Below, piece by piece: positions 7,867-16,134 of a stretch of DNA of 54,065 nt (position 1 is its first letter; the number at the start of each line of letters is the position of its first letter). Below the pieces are notes generated by a model. The model was given only the letters and a program-made list of their open reading frames with translations, was not told the DNA's origin and made no database searches. Both the position numbers and the translations under genes were made by a program. This DNA is from Crocinitomicaceae bacterium TMED16 (GTDB lineage: Bacteria; Bacteroidota; Bacteroidia; Flavobacteriales_D; Crocinitomicaceae). Location of the stretch: the NCBI GenBank assembly GCA_002167775.1, contig NHBV01000026.1, forward strand, positions 10,086-64,150, read 5' to 3'.

Positions 7867-9912
7867 ATGAAAAAAACATTTCTACTATTTATGATGGCTT
7901 GCTTCGCCTCTTTTACATTTTCCCAAACCTTTTCGGATGATTTTGAATCCTATACAACGGGATCTTATTTGGGTTCTAGTTCTGCTGACTGGACGACTTG
8001 GAGCGGAACAGAGGGTGGTGCTGAAGACGTTCAGATTACCGATAATAACGCGAGCAGTGGTTCCAATTCAATTTATTTCAGCTCAACTTCACCAAATGGA
8101 GGGCCTGCCGATGTAGTACTCCCATTTGATCAGGTATACAATTCCGGAAATTTTTCTTTCGAGGCGAACTTTTATGTTGAAGCAGGAAAGGGTGCTTATT
8201 TCAATCTGCAGGGTACACTTGTTGTCGCTCAGGTTTGGGCGCTTGATTGTTATATGCTAGAAGACGGTACTTTAAAGCTTTCCAATCAGGGGACACCATA
8301 TATAAATGCAAATTACCCAAGCGCACAATGGTTTAACCTAAGAGTGGATATGGACCTTACATCAAATGTTTGGGAGCTTTTCATTGATAATGTTTCTCAA
8401 GGTTCTTTTTCAAATCCAACTGGGCAAATTGGAATTTTGGACTTATATCCAGTAAATCCAGCAGGCCAGGGTGGAAATGGTATCTCAGGATTCTTTGTAG
8501 ATGATATTAGCTACACCCATCTACCTGCCACCTTACCGCAATTAAACGGTGGAGTCTCTTTTATTACACAAATTAGTGGGATAGCTGGTTTGAGCTATGA
8601 TGTAGTGGCTACAGCAAGGAACCTTGGTCAGTCTGAGATCAATTCTTTTGATTTGACATATAATTATAATGGTGCAGATTTTACTGAAAATATTACCGGT
8701 TTAAATTTAGCTTCATTGGATACTTATGAGCATACTTTTGGAACGGCTTTAACACCTGTATTGGGAAACAACGATTTAACCGTAACAATCTCAAATGTTA
8801 ATGGAGTTAGTGCCGATGATGACGCCTCTGATGATTCTAAAGTGATTAGTATTGATCCTATTGTGCCCGCTGAAGGCAAAATGGTTGTTGGTGAAGAGGC
8901 AACTGGAACATGGTGTCAGTGGTGTCCGAGGGGAGCTGTATATATGGATTTATTTGAAGAACAGTATGGCGATTACTGGGTAGGAATCGCGGTTCACAAT
9001 GGTGACCCTATGGCAGACGCAGTTTATGATGCCGGAATCGGGGGTTCGATTGGTGGATACCCGAGTGCATTGGTTGACCGAGGAGCAGATGTGGATCCAT
9101 CAGCTATGAATGCTGACTTTTTAGACCGTCTTTTAACAGCGCCAGCAGGTGTTATAGTAAATGGTGCAAATTGGGATCCAGTTTCGAGAGTTTTAGATGT
9201 ATCTGTAAAATCTACCTTTTCTCAGGCTGTAACAAATTCATACAAATTAGCTTGTGCCTTGACAGAGGATGGCGTAACCGGGACGGATGCAGGTTATAAT
9301 CAATCTAATGCCTATGCAGGCGGCGGTAATGGTGTAATGGGAGGATATGAATCTCTTCCTAGCTCGGTGCCCGCTGCTCAAATGGTGTATGATCATGTTG
9401 CACGTTCAATAGCACCTAGCTTTGAAGGTTCCTCGATATCTTTTCCTGCAAATGTCAATGCGGGCGAAAGTGTAGTTAGTAATTATTCATTTACACTTCC
9501 TACGGATTGGGATGAGAACAATATGCACATCGTAGGTTTGCTTATATCTCCCGATGGAAGAATTGACAACGCAGCTTCAACATCAATTACAGAGGCAGTA
9601 GGCAATGGATATGAAGAGGGTCCAAACGTCGGTTTATTTGATGGATTTAACAATCAAATCGATGACAAACTGAAAGTGTATCCTAATCCTGCATCTACGA
9701 TACTGAACGTAACGATTGATATCGTCAAGTCTAATTCAAATCATTTAAGAATATTTAATGCTCAAGGTCAAGTCGTGAAAGATTTTGAAATGATTGAAAA
9801 TAATGGTAGTTGGAGCTATTCAATTGATATCTCTGATTTTTCACCTGGCGTTTATGCAATATCATATACGAGTGACAATGGAAATAAAATGAAGCGTTTT
9901 GTAGTCGAATAA
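7867..9912 (+). CDS. T9SS type A cargo with Omp28-like thioredoxin-fold domain
   Basis: Secreted or surface protein of 681 residues. A signal peptide (1-20, ending FTFSQ) is followed by a concanavalin/LamG-like beta domain (about 25-215, starting DDFESYTTGSYL), a CARDB-like beta segment (about 225-330) and an Omp28-related domain from about 335 (GEEATGTWCQWCPRGAVYMD). That domain contains a C350-x-x-C353 pair as in thioredoxin-fold proteins. The C-terminus (KVYPNPASTILNVTI ... MKRFVVE) is a type A T9SS sorting domain. Function is unknown; Omp28-type proteins have been described as surface or adhesion proteins. A hairpin terminator follows. It faces purK tail to tail. Confidence 0.88.
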   Translation: MKKTFLLFMMACFASFTFSQTFSDDFESYTTGSYLGSSSADWTTWSGTEGGAEDVQITDNNASSGSNSIYFSSTSPNGGPADVVLPFDQVYNSGNFSFEANFYVEAGKGAYFNLQGTLVVAQVWALDCYMLEDGTLKLSNQGTPYINANYPSAQWFNLRVDMDLTSNVWELFIDNVSQGSFSNPTGQIGILDLYPVNPAGQGGNGISGFFVDDISYTHLPATLPQLNGGVSFITQISGIAGLSYDVVATARNLGQSEINSFDLTYNYNGADFTENITGLNLASLDTYEHTFGTALTPVLGNNDLTVTISNVNGVSADDDASDDSKVISIDPIVPAEGKMVVGEEATGTWCQWCPRGAVYMDLFEEQYGDYWVGIAVHNGDPMADAVYDAGIGGSIGGYPSALVDRGADVDPSAMNADFLDRLLTAPAGVIVNGANWDPVSRVLDVSVKSTFSQAVTNSYKLACALTEDGVTGTDAGYNQSNAYAGGGNGVMGGYESLPSSVPAAQMVYDHVARSIAPSFEGSSISFPANVNAGESVVSNYSFTLPTDWDENNMHIVGLLISPDGRIDNAASTSITEAVGNGYEEGPNVGLFDGFNNQIDDKLKVYPNPASTILNVTIDIVKSNSNHLRIFNAQGQVVKDFEMIENNGSWSYSIDISDFSPGVYAISYTSDNGNKMKRFVVE

Positions 9913-9933
9913 ACGATTTGAAAATAAGTAAAG

Positions 9934-9955
9934 AGCCACTTCGGTGGCTTTTTTT
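9934..9955 (+). terminator. rho-independent terminator after the Omp28-like gene
   Basis: Stem AGCCAC/GTGGCT with a TTCG tetraloop (9934-9949), followed by seven T on the plus strand. It lies 22 bases after the stop codon. Its T-run overlaps the stop codon of purK on the other strand; in that direction the U-tract is poor, so the element mainly serves the plus-strand gene. Confidence 0.85.
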
Positions 9956-11090
9956 ATGCTTTTACTTTTATCGTTTCTTTGACCTCGTCTGCAATTCTTT
10001 TTACTTGGATAAGCGTCTCTCCTGTAATGGTGACATGTCCCATCTTTCGAAATGGTTTGGTATCACTTTTTCCGTAAATATGTGGATGTACCCCCGAGAT
10101 TCCTAAGATCTTTTCTAGACCTTCATAAATGGCAGGTCCAGTAAACCCTTTTTCTCCAAGGATATTGATCATGGCACCTGGAGTAATGAGTGTCGTATCT
10201 CCCAAAGGAAGGTTTAAAACAGACCTTAGGTGTTGGGCATATTGTGAGGTATTGCAACATTCAATCGTATGGTGACCGCTATTGTGAGGTCTAGGCGCAA
10301 TTTCGTTTACCAGTAGCTCACCATTCTTACCAAGAAAGAATTCTACGGCAAGCAGCCCAATCATGTCTAGCTTCTGAATTAGGTCCATGGCTATTGAATT
10401 TGCTTTTTGTGTTATTTCTTTTGAAATATTAGCTGGTGAGAATAAATATTCTACGAGGTTGGCCTCTGAGTTGAATTCACATTCAACGGATGGAAAACAT
10501 TGAACATCTCCGTTCTCATTTCTTGCTACGATAACGGATAACTCTTTATCGAAATCAATGAGTGATTCACAGAGGTTAGGGGCATCATAAGAATGGGAGG
10601 ATTGTTGAAGTAATTGAACACCTTTACCGTCATAACCTCCCGTTCTCATCTTTTGGATAATCGGATAGCTAATATTCGCTTCTTCTAGGGCATTTGCATT
10701 ATCATAAAGTGTAAAAGGAGCTGTCGGTATGTTGTGATCAACATAAAATTGTTTTTGGATTCCCTTGTCCTTAATAATTCTCAAAACTCTTGGCTGCGGA
10801 AAAATTTTCACACCATTTTGCTCAAGTGCCTCAAGAGCCTCAATATTTACGTTTTCTATTTCAACTGTAATTAGGTCCTTGTCCTTTCCAAATTCTATTA
10901 CTGTATCATAGTCCGTTATTGAACCGCACGTAAAGGAGTGTGCAATTAGTGCACATGGCGCATTTGGGTCGGGGTCAATCATATGCAGATGAACATCTAG
11001 GTCTATTGCCTCTTGAATTAGCATTCGCCCTAATTGGCCACCGCCAAGAACGCCAATTTTAAAATCTTTAGAATTCCATCTCCTATTCAT
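9954..11090 (-). CDS. purK: 5-(carboxyamino)imidazole ribonucleotide synthase
   Basis: ATP-grasp enzyme that carboxylates AIR with bicarbonate and ATP to N5-CAIR in de novo purine synthesis; PurE then isomerises the product. The 378-residue protein starts with the glycine-rich FKIGVLGGGQLGRMLIQEA of PurK and contains ATP-grasp stretches (YPIIQKMRTGGYDGKGVQL, LLAVEFFLGKNGELLVNEIAPRPHNSGHHTIE). Length is normal. It is transcribed away from hpt and adk, also purine genes, from a shared 69-base region in which each side has a perfect TATCTTTG box. The box for purK ends four bases before its ATG, which predicts a leaderless transcript. Confidence 0.95.
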   Translation of the reverse strand: MNRRWNSKDFKIGVLGGGQLGRMLIQEAIDLDVHLHMIDPDPNAPCALIAHSFTCGSITDYDTVIEFGKDKDLITVEIENVNIEALEALEQNGVKIFPQPRVLRIIKDKGIQKQFYVDHNIPTAPFTLYDNANALEEANISYPIIQKMRTGGYDGKGVQLLQQSSHSYDAPNLCESLIDFDKELSVIVARNENGDVQCFPSVECEFNSEANLVEYLFSPANISKEITQKANSIAMDLIQKLDMIGLLAVEFFLGKNGELLVNEIAPRPHNSGHHTIECCNTSQYAQHLRSVLNLPLGDTTLITPGAMINILGEKGFTGPAIYEGLEKILGISGVHPHIYGKSDTKPFRKMGHVTITGETLIQVKRIADEVKETIKVKA

Positions 11091-11094
11091 AATA

Positions 11095-11102
11095 CAAAGA
11101 TA
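11095..11102 (-). promoter_or_regulatory. predicted -7 box of purK
   Basis: Reverse-strand TATCTTTG (full TAnnTTTG match) followed by TATT and then the purK ATG. No convincing -33 TTG is found at the expected distance. Confidence 0.6.
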
Positions 11103-11143
11103 CGGCTCTAATCAAATTAATTTCATCTTCGAACCTAAAATTG

Positions 11144-11151
11144 TATCTTTG
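11144..11151 (+). promoter_or_regulatory. predicted -7 box of hpt
   Basis: TATCTTTG, ending eight bases before the hpt ATG at 11160. With the purK box it forms a divergent purine-gene promoter pair about 41 bases apart. The -33 element is weak (TTC rather than TTG near 11122). Confidence 0.6.
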
Positions 11152-11159
11152 CTGCTTCT

Positions 11160-11699
11160 ATGAAGCCAGAAATTCGTCTTCTTGACAAAACATTTTATCC
11201 ATATCTAGCTGCGGATGAAATAATGAATAGAGTTACAATCCTTGCAAATGATCTTGAACAGGATTATTCGGATAAAGATGTCATTTTTCTAAGTGTACTA
11301 AATGGTGCATTTATGTTTACATCTGATCTCATGAAATCTCTGGAGATGAATCTTGAAATCTCTTTTGTTAAGCTTGCATCCTATCAAGGGACTGAAAGCT
11401 CAGGTATTGTTCGAGAGCTGATTGGTTTAAATAAGAACATAAAAGATAAGCATGTTGTTATCCTTGAGGATATTGTAGATACGGGTAATACCATAGATAA
11501 ATTCATGGAGCTACTTAAACCTCATGGTGCCCACAGTATAGAAGTATGTACGTTGCTTTTTAAACCGACAGCATTTGAAGGTCAAAAGGTTCCAAAGTAT
11601 ATTGGATTCGAAATTCCTAATAAATTTGTCGTCGGATATGGCTTAGATTACGATGAAGCTGGAAGAAATATTAAAGAATTATATCAATTAAAAGAATAA
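11160..11699 (+). CDS. hpt: hypoxanthine phosphoribosyltransferase
   Basis: Purine salvage enzyme joining hypoxanthine (or guanine) with PRPP to give IMP or GMP. The 179-residue protein has the PRPP-binding signature VVILEDIVDTGNT (99-111), an upstream LSVLNGAFMF segment of the type I PRTase fold and the C-terminal FVVGYGLDYDEAGRN seen in HPRTs. Length is normal. It is the first gene of a compact rightward run with adk (4-base gap) and obgE (8-base gap), and sits divergent from purK, so salvage and synthesis of purines are set back to back. Confidence 0.93.
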   Translation: MKPEIRLLDKTFYPYLAADEIMNRVTILANDLEQDYSDKDVIFLSVLNGAFMFTSDLMKSLEMNLEISFVKLASYQGTESSGIVRELIGLNKNIKDKHVVILEDIVDTGNTIDKFMELLKPHGAHSIEVCTLLFKPTAFEGQKVPKYIGFEIPNKFVVGYGLDYDEAGRNIKELYQLKE

Positions 11700-11703
11700 A
11701 GTT

Positions 11704-12276
11704 ATGTTGAATATTGTGCTATTTGGCCCACCGGGAGCAGGAAAAGGTACGCAATCTGAACGATTGATAAATGAATTGGGTTTGGTGCACCTCTCTACAG
11801 GTGATATTTTCAGATCAAATATAAAAGGAGAAACCGAGCTAGGAAAGCTCGCTAAGAGTTATATGGATCAGGGAAAATTGGTTCCTGACAGTGTAACCAT
11901 TGATTTACTCCGTTCGGAGGTACTGAAACACAGTTCGCCAAAAGGGTTTATTTTTGATGGTTTTCCTCGAACAAATGCACAAGCAAAGGCTTTAGATGTT
12001 TTTCTTGAATCCATAGACACTTCTATTAAAATAATGCTTTCATTAGATGTTGAAGAGGAAGAGCTGAAAAAAAGATTGATTAAACGAGCTGAGGTAAGCG
12101 GACGGGCAGATGATGCAGATCCAAAGATCATTGACAATAGAATTGCCGTTTATCATAAAGAAACTGCGCCCGTTAAATCCTTTTATGAGCGACAAGGGAA
12201 ATTGGTTTCTATTGCAGGAATGGGCAGCGTAGATGAGATTACAGCGCGCCTGTTTACTTCAATAAACGCAATTTAA
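11704..12276 (+). CDS. adk: adenylate kinase, short form
   Basis: Converts ATP + AMP to two ADP in the cytoplasm. The P-loop GPPGAGKGT is at residues 8-16, followed by the AMP-binding HLSTGDIFR and GFPRT motifs. At 190 residues it is the short form: the LID region is reduced to [10 protein letters not shown] instead of the longer, often zinc-binding LID of 214-residue enzymes, usual in Bacteroidota. It follows hpt by four bases and precedes obgE by eight, so it is almost surely part of the same transcript. Confidence 0.95.
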   Translation: MLNIVLFGPPGAGKGTQSERLINELGLVHLSTGDIFRSNIKGETELGKLAKSYMDQGKLVPDSVTIDLLRSEVLKHSSPKGFIFDGFPRTNAQAKALDVFLESIDTSIKIMLSLDVEEEELKKRLIKRAEVSGRADDADPKIIDNRIAVYHKETAPVKSFYERQGKLVSIAGMGSVDEITARLFTSINAI

Positions 12277-12284
12277 TCCATCCA

Positions 12285-13289
12285 ATGGCTTCAGACAACT
12301 TTGTTGATTACGTAAAGATTCATGTCAAATCTGGAAATGGAGGAGGAGGATCCACTCATTTTAGACGAGAAAAGTATATACCAAAAGGAGGCCCTGATGG
12401 AGGGGATGGGGGTCGTGGTGGTCATGTGTATTTGAGGGGAAACAAACAGCTTTGGACGCTATTGCATTTGAAATTTAAAAAGCATGTTAAGGCGGACCAT
12501 GGCGCACACGGCTCTAGTAATTTGAAAACTGGGTCTCAGGGAAAGGACGTATATATCGATGTTCCCTTGGGTACGATTGTCCGTGATGAGGAATCAGATG
12601 AGGTTCTTTTTGAAATTACTGAAGATGGTGAAGAAAAAATTGTTCAGAAGGGTGGCCGCGGAGGTCTGGGAAATAACAACTTTAAGTCATCAACTCATCA
12701 AACGCCACGTCATGCGCAGCCAGGAGAGCCGGGTATTGAAGGATGGAAAGTTCTTGAGCTTAAAATTTTAGCAGATGTGGGGTTGGTAGGCTTCCCAAAT
12801 GCCGGCAAAAGCACGCTGCTTTCTGTTGTATCTGCTGCGAAACCAGAAATTGGCGATTATCCTTTTACGACCATTCGGCCCAATTTAGGAATTGTTTCGT
12901 ATCGAGAGCATCGCTCTTTTGTGATGGCTGATATTCCAGGAATTATTGAAGGAGCATCTAAAGGAAAAGGTCTAGGGTATCGTTTCTTGAGGCATATTGA
13001 ACGAAATTCACTTCTTTTATTTATGGTTCCCGCTGATGCTGATGATATAGCAGAAGAGTATCGCATTTTGAAGTCCGAGCTGAAGGCATATAATCCAGAA
13101 CTTTTACATAAAGAATCTATTCTCGCTATTACAAAATCGGATATGCTGGATCAAGAGCTTGAAGACGAAATTAGAAAAGAGCTTGACAATAGCTTATCAG
13201 GCATTAATTATTTGTTTATTTCTTCTGTGGCACAGTCTGGAATTGTTGAGCTGAAGGATGAGATTTGGAAACTTTTACAGGATGATTGA
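12285..13289 (+). CDS. obgE: GTPase Obg/CgtA, ribosome assembly
   Basis: Essential GTPase that binds the 50S ribosomal subunit during assembly and links it to stress signalling. The glycine-rich Obg fold (1-158, with [15 protein letters not shown] and [12 protein letters not shown]) is followed by the G domain with G1 GFPNAGKS (169-176), G3 DIPG, and G4 TKSD. The C-terminal OCT domain of some Obgs is absent; the 334-residue length is common in Bacteroidota. Its last codons overlap the start of the PAP2 gene (ATG at 13282, obgE stop at 13287-13289), so translational coupling is likely. Confidence 0.95.
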   Translation: MASDNFVDYVKIHVKSGNGGGGSTHFRREKYIPKGGPDGGDGGRGGHVYLRGNKQLWTLLHLKFKKHVKADHGAHGSSNLKTGSQGKDVYIDVPLGTIVRDEESDEVLFEITEDGEEKIVQKGGRGGLGNNNFKSSTHQTPRHAQPGEPGIEGWKVLELKILADVGLVGFPNAGKSTLLSVVSAAKPEIGDYPFTTIRPNLGIVSYREHRSFVMADIPGIIEGASKGKGLGYRFLRHIERNSLLLFMVPADADDIAEEYRILKSELKAYNPELLHKESILAITKSDMLDQELEDEIRKELDNSLSGINYLFISSVAQSGIVELKDEIWKLLQDD

Positions 13290-13860
13290 AAAATTAGAAT
13301 CCATTGATCATAGCTTAGTTTTGGCTATCAATGCAATGCATTCGACGTTCTTAGATTCATTTATGTGGTTTTTATCAGGTTCATATATTTTATTTTTTCT
13401 AATCCCTTTTGTTTTTTATTTCTTGTTCAAAGAGTATCGTTCGAAACAGTTGATCTGGATATTTGTAGCTATTGTGCTTACGATTATTTTAACGGATCAG
13501 CTATCTGTACACGCCTTTAAGGAGGTTTTTCAGCGGTATCGTCCCTCGCATAATTTATTGCTCAAATCTCAGCTTCACCTTCATGAGTACCCAGATGGTT
13601 CTTTTTATGGAGGAGGCAAGTTCGGCTTTGTATCTTCTCACGCCGCTAATTATTTTGGGATATTAACGATCATGTCTGGTTTAATAGCAAAGCGATGGGT
13701 TAAGATAATATTATTTGTGATTGCTCTTCTGGTCATCTATAGCCGCGTATATTTGGGGGTTCATTATGTGAGTGATGTCATTTGCGGTGCGCTTTTAGGA
13801 TTTGTCTTAGCTCAATTTGTTTTACAATTCATACTTTTAAAGAAAGTAAAGGTTTCATGA
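13282..13860 (+). CDS. PAP2 family membrane phosphatase
   Basis: Integral membrane phosphatase of 192 residues from the type 2 phosphatidic acid phosphatase superfamily. The three motifs are visible: [20 protein letters not shown] (variant of PSGH) and [13 protein letters not shown] (SRxxxxxHxxxD). About five or six membrane helices surround them. Such enzymes dephosphorylate undecaprenyl pyrophosphate or lipid A, but the substrate cannot be decided here. The start is placed at the ATG at 13282 ([17 protein letters not shown]), not at the upstream in-frame ATG at 13258, since 13282 overlaps the obgE stop by eight bases and gives the usual N-terminus. It overlaps fluC by four bases (ATGA). Confidence 0.88.
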   Translation: MIEKLESIDHSLVLAINAMHSTFLDSFMWFLSGSYILFFLIPFVFYFLFKEYRSKQLIWIFVAIVLTIILTDQLSVHAFKEVFQRYRPSHNLLLKSQLHLHEYPDGSFYGGGKFGFVSSHAANYFGILTIMSGLIAKRWVKIILFVIALLVIYSRVYLGVHYVSDVICGALLGFVLAQFVLQFILLKKVKVS

Positions 13861-14213
13861 ATTATCTATTGGTATTTCTTGGTGGTGGAATTGGCAGTAT
13901 GCTTCGTTTTGGCGTAGGTAAAGTTTTTGCCAAATGGGAGACTGATTTTCCATTGGCAACCTTGGTTTCTAATTTAACAGCTTGTCTCATTTTTACTATG
14001 ATTCTTTATTTTTGGACGAAAGAATTAAAGACTGAATGGATTTATCCCTTTGCCATTATAGGTTTGTGTGGGGGGTTCAGTACCTTCAGTACCTTTTCTT
14101 TTGAAAATTTCCAGCTTTACAATCAATCCAATTATTTTCTTTTAGCATTGAATATCTTGTTGTCCGTGCTACCCGGAATATTTTGCTTTTATTGGGTGTC
14201 AGATAGGTTGTAA
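13857..14213 (+). CDS. crcB: fluoride channel CrcB/FluC
   Basis: Small dual-topology membrane protein that exports fluoride ions. The 118-residue sequence has four hydrophobic segments and the family motifs GGGIGSMLRFGVG, a conserved Asn in SNLTACLIF and GLCGGFSTFSTFSFE, the Phe-box stretch that lines the pore. The start is ATG at 13857, which overlaps the PAP2 stop in an ATGA, and not the longer in-frame start at 13782 that would run through the PAP2 gene. I see no fluoride riboswitch, consistent with the gene being expressed from the hpt-obgE transcript. Confidence 0.93.
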   Translation: MNYLLVFLGGGIGSMLRFGVGKVFAKWETDFPLATLVSNLTACLIFTMILYFWTKELKTEWIYPFAIIGLCGGFSTFSTFSFENFQLYNQSNYFLLALNILLSVLPGIFCFYWVSDRL

Positions 14214-14261
14214 CGGAAACCTATTATGAGGTTAAATTGAATATTAATCGTTAAATAATTA

Positions 14262-15005
14262 ATGATGAAGTTTGTGAAAAAGTTAGTCCCGACTATTTTG
14301 ATTGGACTTGCCGTGATTGTTACAGGATATATATTAGGCAGCTCTTATTTGTCTCGAGGAAAATCTGACCCTTCCGTTACTGTTAAAGGCCTGGGTCAGC
14401 AATCTTTTGACTCTGATTTAATTGTTTGGCGTGCCAGCTTTTCTCGCAATGCCGTTGATTTGAAGCAAGCATATAAAGATTTGAATGCTGATATTTTGAA
14501 GGTCAAAAAGTTCCTTGCGAGTCAGGGTATAAAGGATGCTGAGGTTGTTTTTGATGCCGCTGACATTAGTAAGAATTATGATAATCAGTATGACGAGAAT
14601 GGTAATTTTACTGAACGCCTTTTTAGAGCCTACGATTTGAGTCAGTCTTTTGAGGTTCAGTCAAAGTCTGTAGATCTAGTAGAAAAAACGTCTCGTGAAG
14701 TTTCAAAGCTCATTGATGCGGGTATCGAGTTGAATTCATATGCTCCTGAGTATTATTACACAAAGCTTGCAAAGTTGAAAATTAAAATGATTGAGGCTGC
14801 AACCAAAGATGCTAAGAATCGCGCAGAAACTATTGCGGAGAACGGGGGAGGAAAACTTGGGGCATTGACATACGCCAGTATGGGGGTTTTTCAGATAACT
14901 GCCGAAAATTCAAGTGATGAATATTCTTGGGGAGGAAGTTTCAATACCTCTTCAAAGCGCAAAACCGCCAGCATTACCATGCGCCTTCACTATGAGATTA
15001 ATTAA
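14262..15005 (+). CDS. SIMPL domain protein (DUF541), periplasmic
   Basis: Predicted membrane-anchored or periplasmic protein of 247 residues. A single N-terminal hydrophobic helix (about 9-28) is followed by the SIMPL/DUF541 fold: SVTVKGLGQQSFDSDLIVWRASF, a helical LKQAYKDLNADILKVKKFLASQGI, and a C-terminal KIKMIEAATKDAKNRAETIAENGGGKLG with SITMRL at the end. Family members (such as E. coli YggE) are linked to oxidative-stress tolerance and cell-envelope functions, but no reaction is known. The first two codons are both ATG (14262 or 14265). It converges on the amidohydrolase gene with three bases between stops. Confidence 0.88.
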   Translation: MMKFVKKLVPTILIGLAVIVTGYILGSSYLSRGKSDPSVTVKGLGQQSFDSDLIVWRASFSRNAVDLKQAYKDLNADILKVKKFLASQGIKDAEVVFDAADISKNYDNQYDENGNFTERLFRAYDLSQSFEVQSKSVDLVEKTSREVSKLIDAGIELNSYAPEYYYTKLAKLKIKMIEAATKDAKNRAETIAENGGGKLGALTYASMGVFQITAENSSDEYSWGGSFNTSSKRKTASITMRLHYEIN

Positions 15006-15008
15006 ATA

Positions 15009-16031
15009 CTAACCAAGCCACATTAGCACATTATCCCGCCAGATCTCGTCGGCTTCTCTTTGTGTAAGTATATCTACTTCAACGGCGAAGTCAATTACCC
15101 TTCCTGGGAAAGAATTACCAACGCCTTCCATTTCTCCTAAGGGATATGGATCATCAAGTCCAGCTACAATTTGTGATACACCAACGCGGCGTTTTAAAAG
15201 TTCTAAGGTATACGAGTCATGTACTAAGGAGTCAAAAAATAAATTTTTATGTCCCAAAGATGCCCTGGGATTTTCAACATTTTCAAATAAATCGGGTCTA
15301 CCATCATATCCTTGTAGACGTCTTCCATAATTTGCAATTCCAAGCATACAGCCATGTGCGAAACAAGTTCTAATATTCGGGAATTTATTAGGGATATCAT
15401 TCAATGTATATAGATGAAGTGTGTCTGCGCACTGGGCCATCATCCAAACCAAATGAAAACGCCAGTATTGGTCTTTAAGATTTACTATTTTTTCACCATC
15501 ATATGGATGAATTTCTATCGCTAGATTATACTTGTTAGCGAGTTCATATATCGGAAATACGGACTGGTCAGCAATCGAGGTCCATTGATCATTGGCATTT
15601 AGAAAGTGTGTCGGGAGGCAAAGCAACTTAAGTCCAAGCTCGCTTACACATCGTTCGATCTCTTTTAAAGCATCATCCATGTAAAGCGGTTGTACGACAA
15701 ATCCGCTAGTGAATTTATCTGGGAAACCCTCCTGAACTGAAGCGTTAAAGTCATTTTGCCAAGTTATGGCATCTTTCGTGTCTTGTTGCCTCCAGCCATT
15801 ACAATATATTTGAGAGAGGTTCAGCATCACACCATGGTCAATATTGTACGTATCCATCCACTCTAGTTTTTCTTTCAAAAAGAAACTAGGATCGGTGATT
15901 GGTCTGGACCAATTGCCTTGCCGCATGAATTTTTTATCGTCATCAATCCAGAACAATTTCTTGTCCTTCATGAACTTCGGGATTTGATGAGGTTCTGGAA
16001 GAATATGACCGTGTCCGTTAATTCTTTTCAT
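15009..16031 (-). CDS. amidohydrolase family protein, ACMSD-like
   Basis: TIM-barrel metal enzyme of the amidohydrolase-2 group, 340 residues. The putative zinc ligands are visible: H-x-H in INGHGHILPEP near the N-terminus, a central His in IEIHPYDGE, a further His in CFAHGCMLG and an Asp in GLDDPYPLGEM. The pattern resembles 2-amino-3-carboxymuconate-6-semialdehyde decarboxylase (kynurenine pathway), the label I recall for close Bacteroidota relatives. No other tryptophan-catabolism gene is near, so the substrate stays open. It is downstream of the acyl-CoA dehydrogenase but separated by a strong terminator, so it needs its own promoter, which I could not identify. Confidence 0.85.
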   Translation of the reverse strand: MKRINGHGHILPEPHQIPKFMKDKKLFWIDDDKKFMRQGNWSRPITDPSFFLKEKLEWMDTYNIDHGVMLNLSQIYCNGWRQQDTKDAITWQNDFNASVQEGFPDKFTSGFVVQPLYMDDALKEIERCVSELGLKLLCLPTHFLNANDQWTSIADQSVFPIYELANKYNLAIEIHPYDGEKIVNLKDQYWRFHLVWMMAQCADTLHLYTLNDIPNKFPNIRTCFAHGCMLGIANYGRRLQGYDGRPDLFENVENPRASLGHKNLFFDSLVHDSYTLELLKRRVGVSQIVAGLDDPYPLGEMEGVGNSFPGRVIDFAVEVDILTQREADEIWRDNVLMWLG

Positions 16032-16084
16032 AGATTAGAAACAAGTTTGTGTATTCATACGACGCTTTCGAAACGAATATACAT

Positions 16085-16110
16085 AAAAAAAGAGCCTCAA
16101 AGGAGGCTCT
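16085..16110 (-). terminator. rho-independent terminator of the acyl-CoA dehydrogenase gene
   Basis: Perfect 8-bp stem AGAGCCTC/GAGGCTCT with a 4-base loop (16091-16110). On the reverse strand it is followed by seven T (complement of the A-run from 16084). It is 24 bases after the stop of the acyl-CoA dehydrogenase gene and 53 bases before the amidohydrolase start. Confidence 0.88.
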
Positions 16111-16134
16111 TGTTTATCTTGAATTATTTCTGCT

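Noticed and set aside
13782-13856. Long N-terminal extension of the fluoride channel
   Set aside because: The extension is the PAP2 gene read in another frame; CrcB proteins begin at [11 protein letters not shown], coded from 13857.
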